Source: Fictibacillus arsenicus (lineage in GTDB: Bacteria > Bacillota > Bacilli > Bacillales > Fictibacillaceae). Taken from it: a DNA stretch of 64,000 bases. The notes below the pieces were generated by a model that was not told where the DNA came from, did not search any database, and was given only the letters and a program-made list of their open reading frames with translations. The first letter of the stretch is position 1, and each line of letters starts with the position of its first letter. The DNA lies in contig NZ_MQMF01000002.1 of assembly GCF_001999465.1 (NCBI RefSeq), positions 1,054,001 through 1,118,000 of the forward strand, read 5' to 3'. Shown here piece after piece: positions 9,300 to 17,534 of the stretch. The position numbers were made by a program, and so were the translations under genes.

Positions 9300-9455
9300 A
9301 TGCTGCTACAATTAATTGAAGAAAAACGCGAAGTCTTGCTCTGTCTCGGGAAAACGTATGGGCTTACAGCGAAGGAAACAGTTATATGCAGTCAAGAACT
9401 TGATCAGCTATTAAACCGTCTTGATGAATGGAATGAAGAAAGGGATGACAATTGA
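9300..9455 (+). CDS. Second Spo0E-like phosphatase peptide
   Basis: A 51-codon frame starting ATG at 9300. The product has an N-terminal helix (LIEEKREVLL) and SQELDQLLNRLDEW, which contains the SQxLD motif of Spo0E-family aspartyl-phosphate phosphatases. Length and layout fit the family. The ribosome-binding site is weak (GAAAGTTGTG), so translation may be low or conditional. No aptamer resembling the one before the other Spo0E-like gene is visible upstream. The call rests on the protein motif. Confidence 0.7.
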   Translation: MLLQLIEEKREVLLCLGKTYGLTAKETVICSQELDQLLNRLDEWNEERDDN

Positions 9456-9577
9456 AAATCTTTGTCTATTTCCTGGGAAATTTGTCGAGAACCACAGAAT
9501 CCTCTTTCAATTTTTAGTTCATTCCATCTCTTATCCATATACTTACTTATTTACCTATTATTATATGAATATAATAT

Positions 9578-9632
9578 TGTAATCTCTTTGTTACCTTCTC
9601 CTAATGGTCCTGTCATATTCGATTAGTATAAT
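9578..9632 (+). promoter_or_regulatory. WalR (YycF) box and promoter of the 3D-domain gene
   Basis: TGTAAT-N5-TGTTAC (9578-9594) matches the WalR consensus TGTWAH-N5-TGTWAH exactly. A TATAAT -10 hexamer lies at 9627-9632 with no good -35, which fits activator dependence. In B. subtilis WalR activates wall-hydrolase genes such as yocH, which are of the same class as the gene downstream. Confidence 0.8.
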
Positions 9633-9681
9633 TGGCAACCGAGGCGTATTTAACCAATTATACATATAAGGAGGAGTTATT

Positions 9682-10269
9682 ATGATAAAAAAATGGGTAA
9701 TTACAGGGGCCATGGCATTTGGATTGCTCGTTTCTGCTCCCGTTAGCGGATTCGCAGCAATGGGTGATCACACTCTTCGACCTGGCACATGGGATAATGA
9801 TGTATATGAACTTCAAGGTAAATTAAAGGCTATGGGATATTTTGATTTTGCTGTAACGACAGGGTATTATGGTCCAGTCACTAAAGATGCAGTTATTAAA
9901 TATCAAAAAGCTAAAGGATTATTAGTAGATGGTATTGCAGGACAACAAACATTTAACAGCATTCAAAACAATATCCAAAGAAAAGGTATGACCGTATCTG
10001 CGACAGCTTACACAGCAAATTGCGATGGCTGCAGCGGAACTACTTCAAGCGGGACAAACCTTAAAGAGATTCCTTATGCTAAGGTAATCGCAGTTGATCC
10101 AGATGTAATACCAATGGGTTCAGTTGTATATGTACCTGGTTATGGTTATGCTGTAGCAGCTGATACAGGCGGAGGCATCAACGGAAACGAAATTGATGTA
10201 TATATGCAGAACTACTCAGACGCTATTAACTGGGGCAGAAAAAACGTAAATATCACAATCATTAACTAA
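9682..10269 (+). CDS. Secreted peptidoglycan-binding 3D-domain protein (YocH/lytic transglycosylase-like)
   Basis: A 195-residue exported protein. A signal peptide (about 1-26, ending GFAA) is followed by a PG_binding_1 domain (about 32-95: DVYELQGKL...TKDAVIKYQ...DGIAGQQTF). The C-terminal 3D domain has its acidic residues in VDPDVIPMG, ADTGG and IDVYM. The 3D domain is the MltA-like double-psi barrel of cell-wall lytic enzymes. It probably cleaves or remodels peptidoglycan outside the membrane. GGAGG precedes the ATG. The WalR box upstream fits this role, since WalKR controls wall turnover. The gene is monocistronic with a strong terminator. Confidence 0.9.
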   Translation: MIKKWVITGAMAFGLLVSAPVSGFAAMGDHTLRPGTWDNDVYELQGKLKAMGYFDFAVTTGYYGPVTKDAVIKYQKAKGLLVDGIAGQQTFNSIQNNIQRKGMTVSATAYTANCDGCSGTTSSGTNLKEIPYAKVIAVDPDVIPMGSVVYVPGYGYAVAADTGGGINGNEIDVYMQNYSDAINWGRKNVNITIIN

Positions 10270-10270
10270 T

Positions 10271-10300
10271 GAAGATGGGGTTTTCTTCCCCATCTTTTTT
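10271..10300 (+). terminator. Terminator of the 3D-domain gene
   Basis: The stem GAAGATGGGG/CCCCATCTTT with a short loop is followed by a T-run, immediately after the stop codon. Confidence 0.85.
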
Positions 10301-10340
10301 CATTTGAACAAAATTTTGCAAAATTAACTAGAAAAAGAAT

Positions 10341-10369
10341 ATGACAATGCTCTTCTTCTAAACTATAAT
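10341..10369 (+). promoter_or_regulatory. SigA-type promoter of uppP
   Basis: ATGACA (10341-10346), a 17-bp spacer and a perfect TATAAT (10364-10369) lie about 36 bp before the uppP start codon. Confidence 0.65.
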
Positions 10370-10405
10370 AGATTTCATGAATTTAAAATAAGCGAAGGTG
10401 AATGT

Positions 10406-11206
10406 ATGTTTCTTTGGGTTGCAATCGTAATGGGTATTATAGAAGGTATTACCGAATTTCTTCCGGTTTCGTCGACTGGCCACTTAATTGTTGCTGGACA
10501 TATGCTAGATTTTACTGGAGACAAAGCGAAGACATTTGAAATTGTTATTCAGCTTGGTTCCATTCTAGCTGTAGTTGTACTTTACTGGAATCGCTTATGG
10601 AGTTTATTGGGTGTCGGCAAAATGTCTAAAAAGGAAAACAGCTTAAACCTCGGACATATTTTTATTGCCATTATGCCAGCTGTAATTATTGGACTTCTTG
10701 TTCATGATTTTATTAAGGCGCATTTGTTCTCTCCTAAAACAGTCATTGTCGGGCTTGTTATCGGCGGATTTTTAATGCTGTTTGCTGAAAAGGTACAGAA
10801 TAAAAAAGGTGTTAATGCATCAGATCTTGATGACATGACTTATAAACAAGCTCTAAAAATCGGTTTGTTCCAATGCTTGTCTTTATGGCCAGGCTTTTCA
10901 CGTTCTGGAGCAACCATTTCCGGCGGATTGATCTCAGGACTCAATCACCGTACAGCTGCAGATTTCTCTTTTATCCAAGCAGTTCCGATTATGATCGCAG
11001 CTTCCGGTCTCGATCTTTATAAAAGCCGAGACATTTTAAGTGCAGCTGATCTCCCATTCTTTTTAACTGGTTTTGTTACAGCATTTTTAGTAGCAGCCGT
11101 AGCTATTCTTTTCTTTGTAAAACTCATCGCAAAAGTGAAATTAACTCCTTTTGCTTATTATCGATTTATTGTAGCTGCAATATTGGCTGTTTTCTTCTAT
11201 CTTTAA
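10406..11206 (+). CDS. uppP: Undecaprenyl-diphosphate phosphatase (first copy)
   Basis: A 266-residue polytopic protein of the UppP/BacA family. Both active-site segments are intact: [15 protein letters not shown] near the N-terminus and [10 protein letters not shown] in the second half. The enzyme removes a phosphate from undecaprenyl pyrophosphate on the outer face of the membrane, recycling the lipid carrier for wall synthesis and giving basal bacitracin resistance. It has its own promoter and terminator. A second complete copy, of about the same length, lies at 56156-56938. No two-component or BceAB-type genes are adjacent. Confidence 0.95.
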   Translation: MFLWVAIVMGIIEGITEFLPVSSTGHLIVAGHMLDFTGDKAKTFEIVIQLGSILAVVVLYWNRLWSLLGVGKMSKKENSLNLGHIFIAIMPAVIIGLLVHDFIKAHLFSPKTVIVGLVIGGFLMLFAEKVQNKKGVNASDLDDMTYKQALKIGLFQCLSLWPGFSRSGATISGGLISGLNHRTAADFSFIQAVPIMIAASGLDLYKSRDILSAADLPFFLTGFVTAFLVAAVAILFFVKLIAKVKLTPFAYYRFIVAAILAVFFYL

Positions 11207-11212
11207 AATGCT

Positions 11213-11245
11213 AAGCTTACCGCTTTCTTTGTGCGGTAAGCTTTT
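11213..11245 (+). terminator. Terminator of uppP
   Basis: The 11-bp stem AAGCTTACCGC/GCGGTAAGCTT is followed by TTTATTTT, directly after uppP. Confidence 0.88.
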
Positions 11246-11320
11246 TATTTTGGCTCTTTTCTAAATGCTCTTTTCTAAAAGATTGTCGCATTTGACTTTT
11301 TCTTTTTTCATCATTCGCAA

Positions 11321-11529
11321 GTTGATTGGAGTGCAAGGTGCGTGCCTACCACATGAGAAGCTTCTCGCTAAGCATGCGACGAGGAAGCTAACATCGGTAA
11401 CGTTTGCTTGTAGACGCAGGAGCAAGGATACTTCCATGAAGCGGTCAGTTGGGGACTCCTAATGGCGCAAAGCGGCAGGAGGCTCACCGGACGCCCCATA
11501 GAAAGCGAGTACCTGGAGCGGAAATCAAC
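11321..11529 (+). repeat. GTTGATT element, long form, copy 1
   Basis: This copy starts GTTGATTGGAGTG and ends CGGAAATCAAC, 209 bp. It shares its ends and GGCTCACC core with the short copies. The segment after AAGGTGCG is replaced by an extra block of about 105 bp (GTGCCTACCACATGAG to GAAGCGG), shared only with the copy at 35319. It fills half of the 458-bp gap between uppP and the MoxR gene. The frames translated through it are repeat artefacts. Confidence 0.85.
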
Positions 11530-11664
11530 AACTTCTACTTGAGTAATAATTGTGAAGGTAGACATTACTTCTCATTACAATAATTTCAAAAATATTACAA
11601 TTGTCATTTTCTAACTATTGTAATAATGGTATGGTTAAATTATCCAACCATTGAGAGGAAGATC

Positions 11665-12615
11665 ATGATGAATATCGTAAATCAAGTAAACCTCGTTAAA
11701 AACGCTATTGCTGGAGTATTAACAGGGAAAGATGACCTAGTTGAACTAACAATGATCGCTTTAGTTAATAAGGGACACCTTTTATTAGAGGATGTACCCG
11801 GTACAGGAAAAACTGTACTTGCTAAAAGTCTTGCACGTTTAATTGATGGAGAGTTTAAACGTATACAATTCACCCCAGACATCCTCCCTGCAGATATTAC
11901 TGGGATTCAATTCTTTCATCCAAAACATCAAGAATTTGAAATGCGTCCTGGTCCTGTCATGACGAACATCTTATTGGCTGATGAGATTAACCGGGCAACT
12001 CCCCGTGCACAATCAAGTTTGTTAGAAGTGATGGAGGAACGCCAAGTAACCATAGACGGAGAAACGCTAAAGCTCCCTGCACCTTTCCTTGTAATTGCAA
12101 CACAAAATCCAATTGAGTCACATGGTACGTTCCCACTGCCTGAAGCACAGCTTGACCGCTTCTTTATGAAACTGCCATCAGGTTATCCGAACTTTGATCA
12201 AGAAAAAGATATGCTTCATATGTATCGTGCACAAAATCCGCAAGAGCTGCTCGAGCCTGTCTTTACTTTAGAAGACATAATAAAAATGCAAGAAGAAGTA
12301 CAGCAGATCTTTGTCAGTGATGAAATTGAGAATTACTTGTTATCGATTGTTCATGCTACACGCCTGCACGAGTTTATCGAAAACGGTGTTTCTCCGCGTG
12401 GAACACTCGCTTTCATGAAAGCTGCTCAAGGTGCCGCTTATGTAAATGGAAGAACTTTCGTTACACCGGATGACGTTCAGCTTGTCGCTCCTCATGTTCT
12501 ATCTCATCGTTTAGTCTTATCAATGGAAGGAACAATGAGAAAAACAAAAGAACAGGTACTAAATGATATCCTTGAATCCATTGATGTTCCTGTGGAATCT
12601 GAGGCAGGAAGATAA
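11665..12615 (+). CDS. MoxR-family AAA+ ATPase
   Basis: A 316-residue MoxR ATPase. Walker A is VPGTGKT, Walker B is LLADEINRA, sensor 1 is ATQNPIE, and SPRGT lies in the lid. These ATPases act as metal- or chaperone-type remodelling factors for VWA or DUF58 partners. The start is placed at the ATG at 11665, about 6 bases after GAGAGG; frames upstream are open but lack a ribosome-binding site. The next gene (DUF58) starts 2 bases after the stop. The pair corresponds to yeaC-yeaD of B. subtilis. The role in the cell is unproven. Confidence 0.92.
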   Translation: MMNIVNQVNLVKNAIAGVLTGKDDLVELTMIALVNKGHLLLEDVPGTGKTVLAKSLARLIDGEFKRIQFTPDILPADITGIQFFHPKHQEFEMRPGPVMTNILLADEINRATPRAQSSLLEVMEERQVTIDGETLKLPAPFLVIATQNPIESHGTFPLPEAQLDRFFMKLPSGYPNFDQEKDMLHMYRAQNPQELLEPVFTLEDIIKMQEEVQQIFVSDEIENYLLSIVHATRLHEFIENGVSPRGTLAFMKAAQGAAYVNGRTFVTPDDVQLVAPHVLSHRLVLSMEGTMRKTKEQVLNDILESIDVPVESEAGR

Positions 12616-12617
12616 TC

Positions 12618-13832
12618 ATGCAGTGGAGTAATCAGATCTGGATCAAGCCGATCTTTAAAGCGCTTGTTTTATTCAGTCCGTTAATTCTCGTAATTGGATT
12701 TTACCGAAATATATCCTTTCTTTTTGTTTTAGGTCTGGTCATTATATTTTTGTATGGTGCAACGTTATTACAATTTAAATCAGCAGCTCAAGATTTAAAA
12801 CTGGATTCAAACAAGCAGATTTACCGTCTGTTTCCTGGAGATTCAGATGAATTTTATATAAAACTGCTTCATACGGGAAGATGGCCATCATTTAGAGGTG
12901 AGCTATTTTTATCTCATCGAGATGTTATTAACGAAACGAACAAAGATGACGTGGTGAGTTCAAAAGGAAGAATTGAGCTTAAAAGACCTTTTGCAATTTA
13001 TAGAAAAACAGCATTTACTCAAACGATTCCCTTTACAGCTAAAAAAAGAGGAACTACTAGAATTGCAAACCTTACTCTGCAAATCCAAGATCCGCTTCAA
13101 ACTAGTGGTCAGGCTCTAGCATTTCAAGAACTGTTTCCAGCTGAGATTATTGTTTATCCTAAACCTCTTCCTGTTCACAAGATTGAACACCTTTTCCATC
13201 AAGGAAGTGGTGAAGCAGCACGTCCCTTTGCATTGTTTGAGAATGTCTCGCTGCCTGCCGGAAACCGGGATTATGCGTATGGCGATTCTTTTCATAAACT
13301 GCACTGGAAAGCGACGGCTAGAACAGGAACTCTTCAAACAAAAGTTTTTGAAAAAACGGTAGTCTATCATTGGACATTCGTTTATACCATTTTGCCTGAT
13401 CATAAAGATATGAAATCTTCTGAGCAGATGGAAAATGAAATAAGTTACCTTGCTTATATGTGCCAATTCGCAGTCGAGAAGAACATTCCGTTTGAAGTCT
13501 ATATCAATTTTAAAGTACCGGGTCCATTAGGAATGTATCATGTAACAACGGGAAGCGGCCCGCAGCACTTAAGTAAAGTATTAGAAGGACTCGCCCGAAT
13601 TGACCGCTCAAATGTTACTGTAAAACCGACCATTATGTGGACAAAAATGAATCGTAACTTTTCTGCGACTGCTCCTTTTATAATTCTTCTTGGGGCTATA
13701 CCACATGAATCGAACACTCAATTTCTTACGAATAAATGGATTAAGTCCGGCGGTAAGATCTTTATAGTAAATCAAACCGGAACGGATGCATACTTGATGC
13801 CTTTCACTTCTAAGGAGGTCGTTCCATGTTAA
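12618..13832 (+). CDS. DUF58-domain membrane-anchored protein
   Basis: 404 residues. Two hydrophobic segments at the N-terminus (about 14-55) are followed by an extracytoplasmic beta-rich region. The DUF58 core has the characteristic GxxRDYAYGDSFHKLHWKATARTG-type segment (about residues 215-240), with Asp and Trp conserved. It is the usual partner of MoxR ATPases. It starts 2 bases after the MoxR stop and overlaps the next gene by 7 bases, so the three genes form one operon. Function is unknown; VWA-like metal or protein binding is the common proposal. Confidence 0.88.
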   Translation: MQWSNQIWIKPIFKALVLFSPLILVIGFYRNISFLFVLGLVIIFLYGATLLQFKSAAQDLKLDSNKQIYRLFPGDSDEFYIKLLHTGRWPSFRGELFLSHRDVINETNKDDVVSSKGRIELKRPFAIYRKTAFTQTIPFTAKKRGTTRIANLTLQIQDPLQTSGQALAFQELFPAEIIVYPKPLPVHKIEHLFHQGSGEAARPFALFENVSLPAGNRDYAYGDSFHKLHWKATARTGTLQTKVFEKTVVYHWTFVYTILPDHKDMKSSEQMENEISYLAYMCQFAVEKNIPFEVYINFKVPGPLGMYHVTTGSGPQHLSKVLEGLARIDRSNVTVKPTIMWTKMNRNFSATAPFIILLGAIPHESNTQFLTNKWIKSGGKIFIVNQTGTDAYLMPFTSKEVVPC

Positions 13833-15034
13833 ACCAGAAATTGATTTTATATGGAATGAACTTGCTATTTGATGCCATGCTTCTCTTTTTATTTTATGTT
13901 CTTCTTCAACAAGGACGCTCCTGGCTGGATCTAGCCTTATACGCAGCAGCATTGCTGCCTATTATTGCTGTAAGTGGAGCTTTATATATTTACAAAACCA
14001 GCCTATTTAAACTTACATTGGTATTTACAGTTCTTATTGCCACCTTGTCATTTTGGTTTTTAACATCCTCTATCCTTTTTTCTTCAATCCTTGCTGTAAT
14101 CATTGCTTGGAGAAGTTCAGAAAATTGGCAGGATCCGTTTAAAACTGACTTAGAAATCATCTTATCGGTTAGTGCGGTTTTTGCACTTTTACTTTCTTTC
14201 TTTTTCAAGGATGGATTCACAGTCATGTATGGAGCAGTCTGGCTTCAATTCATGCTCATGCTTGCCATAAAAATGACTGTACATTATTTTAAGAATGCAG
14301 ATGGGGAGAAAGTATGGAGAGACTTTTCTGTTCCACTTTTCCTCGTTGCATTGAGCGGTGTCGTTTTTGCCTTGTTAGGACCTCTTAAACAAATGATCTA
14401 CTGGGTTTTAGATGGTGTTCTTTTCTTGATGTATTACATTGTGGCAGTCCCTTTATGGAAATTATTTAGTTTGCTGGCTATACCAATTGCTTATTTAATG
14501 AAACTCTTTAAAAAAGATGATGAAGATGGTAATTCAGAAGTGGGGATAGCCGAAGAGATTCTCGAACAAAAGCCGCAAGAATTCGTAAATGATTACTCAC
14601 TTCTTTGGTGGACTGCTGCTGCCTTACTTGTGCTAATAATAGTCATATATATTTGGAGAAAAAAATTATTGTTTAATCTAAGAGCAGACGCAGCTTTAAC
14701 GGGTAATGTGTCAGCATTAACCAGCTCAGACTTCAACGGATCTGCTTTTGGAAAGAGAAGATGGCTTCAGCCAAAAGAAAGAACGAGAAAAAAGTTTTTG
14801 CACTTTGAAAAAACGATGGATAAACGAGGGTATGGGCGTATGCCTGGAGAGTCAGCTCCTTTATGGTTTGAACGCCTAAAGCTTTCTGGTGATGATGCCG
14901 AATCCGTATTACAAGCTTATGAAAAAGTGCGTTATGGCGAGGAAGAAATAACAAATGATGAATTCAGCCATTACGCAAAAGCAATTAAGAGCTTCGAAAA
15001 ATCAGAGCACCTTCAGAAAAAGAAGTCTAAATAA
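13826..15034 (+). CDS. Multi-pass membrane protein with DUF4129-like C-terminus
   Basis: A 402-residue protein with about seven membrane segments in the first 230 residues. A cytoplasmic or external charged loop (KKDDEDG...) and another membrane helix (about 270-290) follow. The soluble tail contains the GxxRxPGESAPLWFERL and YEKVRYGEEEIT pattern seen in DUF4129 proteins. In B. subtilis the third gene of this operon (yebA) adds a transglutaminase domain between the membrane part and this tail. That domain is absent here, and no Cys-His-Asp triad is visible. It is cotranscribed with the MoxR and DUF58 genes. Confidence 0.75.
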   Translation: MLNQKLILYGMNLLFDAMLLFLFYVLLQQGRSWLDLALYAAALLPIIAVSGALYIYKTSLFKLTLVFTVLIATLSFWFLTSSILFSSILAVIIAWRSSENWQDPFKTDLEIILSVSAVFALLLSFFFKDGFTVMYGAVWLQFMLMLAIKMTVHYFKNADGEKVWRDFSVPLFLVALSGVVFALLGPLKQMIYWVLDGVLFLMYYIVAVPLWKLFSLLAIPIAYLMKLFKKDDEDGNSEVGIAEEILEQKPQEFVNDYSLLWWTAAALLVLIIVIYIWRKKLLFNLRADAALTGNVSALTSSDFNGSAFGKRRWLQPKERTRKKFLHFEKTMDKRGYGRMPGESAPLWFERLKLSGDDAESVLQAYEKVRYGEEEITNDEFSHYAKAIKSFEKSEHLQKKKSK

Positions 15035-15088
15035 GGCTTGTTTTCTTTATAGAAACTGTTTTCGTTAACTCTGTTGCTTTTGGAAGTG

Positions 15089-15110
15089 GTTGATTTGCAC
15101 TCCAAACAAC
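15089..15110 (-). repeat. Minimal GTTGATT element (ends only)
   Basis: Read on the minus strand, the first 14 bases of the element (GTTGTTTGGAGTGC) run straight into its last bases (AAATCAAC). The usual flank CCACTTCCAAAAGCAAC follows. It looks like an internal deletion of a full copy that leaves just the closing stem. Confidence 0.6.
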
Positions 15111-15221
15111 TAGCTAAGAAGCGACTGTACAAAAACCATCTGTATTTCTTTTCATTCTAAACCTCCTATATTAGACTAGGTATATAGAGACACTCGGATT
15201 TAAGTGTTAAGGAGGATTACA

Positions 15222-16157
15222 ATGATTCCAAAAATATATGTTATCCACGAAAATAGTGAATGGACTGCACCTTTATTTCAGCGCTTTGAAGAATTAGGTC
15301 TACCATATGAAGACTGGCACATGTCAAAAGGTTATATTGATTTAACACAAGCTCCTCCCGAAGGCGTTTTTTATAATCGTATGAGTGCTTCTTCTCATAC
15401 ACGTGGCCATCGTTATGCCCCTGAATATACAGCTTCTGTATTAGCATGGCTTGAAAGCTACGGCAGAAAAGTGTTCAATAACAGCCGGGCACTTCAGCTT
15501 GAGATCAGCAAAGTAAATCAATACAGTGCTTTGAAAGCTTTTGATATTCCTGTACCTCGTACGATTGCGGCTTATGGAAAAGAAGAACTTTTAAAGGCCG
15601 CAGCCCACTTTGATGGTCCATTTATTACAAAGCATAACAGAGCTGGCAAAGGGCTTGGGGTGCAATTGTTTCAAACAAAAGCGGCTCTCGGGAATTACGT
15701 GAACGGGGACACTTTTGATGAGTCCATAGATGGTATTACGCTGCTTCAGGATTATATCGAAGCACCTGAACCTTTTATCGTACGCTGCGAATTTATAGGC
15801 GGGAAATTTCTATATGCGGTAAAAGTGGATACTTCTGAAGGGTTTGAACTTTGTCCAGCTGACGCCTGCCAGATTGGGGATCAATTTTGTCCTATTACCG
15901 ATCAGCCCCAAGAACCAGAACCAAAGTTTAAGATTCTAGAAGACTTTAACCTTCCTTACAAATCAAACTTTGAGTCATTCTTAAAAGCCAACGGAATCAC
16001 ATTCGCCGGGATTGAAATCATTACCGATAAATCCGGAAACGTATATGCGTATGATGTAAATACGAACACGAATTACAACCGTGAAGCAGAAGAGAAAGCC
16101 GGCATATTCGGCATGAAAGCCATCGCAGAGTTTTTAGGGAAAGAATTGAACAATTGA
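15222..16157 (+). CDS. RimK-like ATP-grasp ligase
   Basis: A 311-residue ATP-grasp protein. The ATP-binding region includes FITKHNRAGKGLGVQLF (about 137-153), and the metal-binding end of the fold is GIEIITDKSGNVYAYDVNTNTNYN, with Asp and Asn ligands. RimK-type enzymes join an amino acid to a peptide or small-molecule carboxylate using ATP. The substrate is not identifiable here. GGAGG 6 bases before the ATG at 15222 decides the start. It is a single gene with no biosynthetic neighbours. Rejected alternatives are carbamoyl phosphate synthetase and D-Ala ligase, whose signatures are missing. Confidence 0.82.
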   Translation: MIPKIYVIHENSEWTAPLFQRFEELGLPYEDWHMSKGYIDLTQAPPEGVFYNRMSASSHTRGHRYAPEYTASVLAWLESYGRKVFNNSRALQLEISKVNQYSALKAFDIPVPRTIAAYGKEELLKAAAHFDGPFITKHNRAGKGLGVQLFQTKAALGNYVNGDTFDESIDGITLLQDYIEAPEPFIVRCEFIGGKFLYAVKVDTSEGFELCPADACQIGDQFCPITDQPQEPEPKFKILEDFNLPYKSNFESFLKANGITFAGIEIITDKSGNVYAYDVNTNTNYNREAEEKAGIFGMKAIAEFLGKELNN

Positions 16158-16214
16158 TGCGGTTGATATTGCTCCAAATGCTCGCTATCGTATTAGAACT
16201 TTAAATATTTTTTA

Positions 16215-16276
16215 TTTGTAAAAATAAAAAATTGGGGCTGCCAAAAGTAAGTTTAACTTACTTTTGGATTAGCCCC
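16215..16276 (-). terminator. Terminator hairpin sharing sequence with the one at 31141
   Basis: The stem GGGGCTGCCAAAAGTAAGTT pairs with AACTTACTTTTGGATTAGCCCC and is followed on the minus strand by AATTTTTTATTTTTAC. About 50 bases are nearly identical to the hairpin ending the DUF418 gene at 31141-31200. It ends the glycosylase gene and lies past the ligase gene. Confidence 0.85.
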
Positions 16277-16277
16277 G

Positions 16278-17201
16278 TTAAGTATGATCAACAACCTCTG
16301 GTGTTTGATTCAAGCTTTCCCATAAATAATAGGTTATGTAAGTTCTCCACGGTTTCCAATCTTCAGCTAAAAGCCTCACTTCATCTTCAGTAGGCTGATT
16401 TTCAAGGTTCCAGACATTACGAACAGCATTCCTTAAACCGATGTCTGCAGCAGGAAGAATGTCTGGTCTCCCCATCCCAAAGATCAACAGACATTCAATC
16501 GTCCATTTCCCTATTCCTCTGATTGGTAGTAGAATCTGAATAATCTCCTCATCCGATTTATCCCATAAAGCTTCTAAGTCCAGTTTGGCATCTGTTATCA
16601 TTCGTGCAAGGTCTATAATATATTCGGCTTTCCGCTGACTGAACTGAAGTTCGCGCAAATCGTCATAAAATAATTTTGCAGTACTTTCAGGCGAAGGAAA
16701 GATTTGAAAGACATTCCCTTCTACCTCTATTTCTTTTCCTGCAAGTTTAATCAGCCGGTCTGTTAATGTACCTGCAAACGTTAAGTTTACCTGCTGGCCG
16801 ATTATAATTTTAATAATTGCTTCAAATAGATCAGTTTCGGTTAACAGCTTCAAACCTTTAAAACGGTTAAGCACCGAATCTAATTCTTTATGATTTGAAA
16901 AATGGTCATAGAGCGGTGACAGATCCAGTTCTGTAGAAAAGAGCTGTTGAATCTTTATCTTTGCTTTTGATTCTGAAACTTTTCCGTCTATCGGAATAAC
17001 CTGACATGAAAGAAGCGGTTTTTCAACAGAACCTTCTGAGTTGATTTTTAAATAGCAAGATACGTTTTCAATATGTACAATTTTTTCATACTGTGTAAAA
17101 TCCTCAGAGAGTTTTAACACATGTGTCTTTCCGGTGACTGTTAAACGCTTCATCATTTTTTGAAAATCAAATGGCGGCTTAGGTGAAATCGTAAAATTCA
17201 T
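16278..17201 (-). CDS. AlkA-like DNA-3-methyladenine glycosylase
   Basis: 307 residues from the ATG at 17201, preceded by GGAG at 7 bases; an ATG 12 bases upstream abuts the ribosome-binding site and is less likely. The HhH-GPD glycosylase domain fills the second half. LPIRGIGKWTIECLL is the helix-hairpin-helix, and PAADIGLR carries the catalytic Asp. The enzyme excises alkylated purines in base-excision repair. It resembles B. subtilis YfjP. The N-terminal half is the AlkA-type accessory fold. It stands alone with a strong terminator. Confidence 0.88.
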   Translation of the reverse strand: MNFTISPKPPFDFQKMMKRLTVTGKTHVLKLSEDFTQYEKIVHIENVSCYLKINSEGSVEKPLLSCQVIPIDGKVSESKAKIKIQQLFSTELDLSPLYDHFSNHKELDSVLNRFKGLKLLTETDLFEAIIKIIIGQQVNLTFAGTLTDRLIKLAGKEIEVEGNVFQIFPSPESTAKLFYDDLRELQFSQRKAEYIIDLARMITDAKLDLEALWDKSDEEIIQILLPIRGIGKWTIECLLIFGMGRPDILPAADIGLRNAVRNVWNLENQPTEDEVRLLAEDWKPWRTYITYYLWESLNQTPEVVDHT

Positions 17202-17233
17202 ACTTCGCTCCATCTCCTCTAAGACTTTCTAGG

Positions 17234-17428
17234 CTATTTGTTGGTCTCTTCTGGTTCTCTTTGATCCGTATTCGTTTTTTCATTACTATTTTTTAAGTAT
17301 GGGTTGTCTTCAAGTTTGTCTATCGTATGTTTGTATGAATATCCCTTTGTTATCGCAGCTGCAAAAATTATGATTACAAACACAATAATCACAAGTGAGA
17401 TGAGTATTGAAATCGTTAATTTACTCAT
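17234..17428 (-). CDS. Small YtzI-like membrane protein
   Basis: 64 residues from the ATG at 17428, set by AAAGGAGC 7 bases upstream; longer upstream frames lack a ribosome-binding site. One transmembrane helix (about 4-26, Ile/Val-rich) is followed by TKGYSYKHTIDKLEDNPYL and a charged tail. The SKGYxYKHTxDxLxxNPYL pattern is that of the YtzI family of small Bacillaceae membrane proteins, whose function is unknown. It lies between the glycosylase and nitroreductase genes, all leftward, with a hairpin upstream. Confidence 0.7.
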   Translation of the reverse strand: MSKLTISILISLVIIVFVIIIFAAAITKGYSYKHTIDKLEDNPYLKNSNEKTNTDQREPEETNK

Positions 17429-17482
17429 AAGTGCTCCTTTTGCAAAAAATTGACTTAATACTTGTATAATAGCATATTCTGC

Positions 17483-17527
17483 AAACAAAAAAGCAGCCTA
17501 AGCCATGGATATGACTATAGACTGCTT
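17483..17527 (-). terminator. Terminator of the nitroreductase gene
   Basis: The imperfect stem AAGCAGTCTATAG/TAGGCTGCTT is followed on the minus strand by TTTTTTG. It lies 8 bp past the nitroreductase stop. Confidence 0.7.
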
Positions 17528-17534
17528 GTACGTT

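Noticed and set aside
11265-11565. Open frames on both strands after uppP
   Set aside because: They lie in the long-form GTTGATT element and have no ribosome-binding site or conserved motif.
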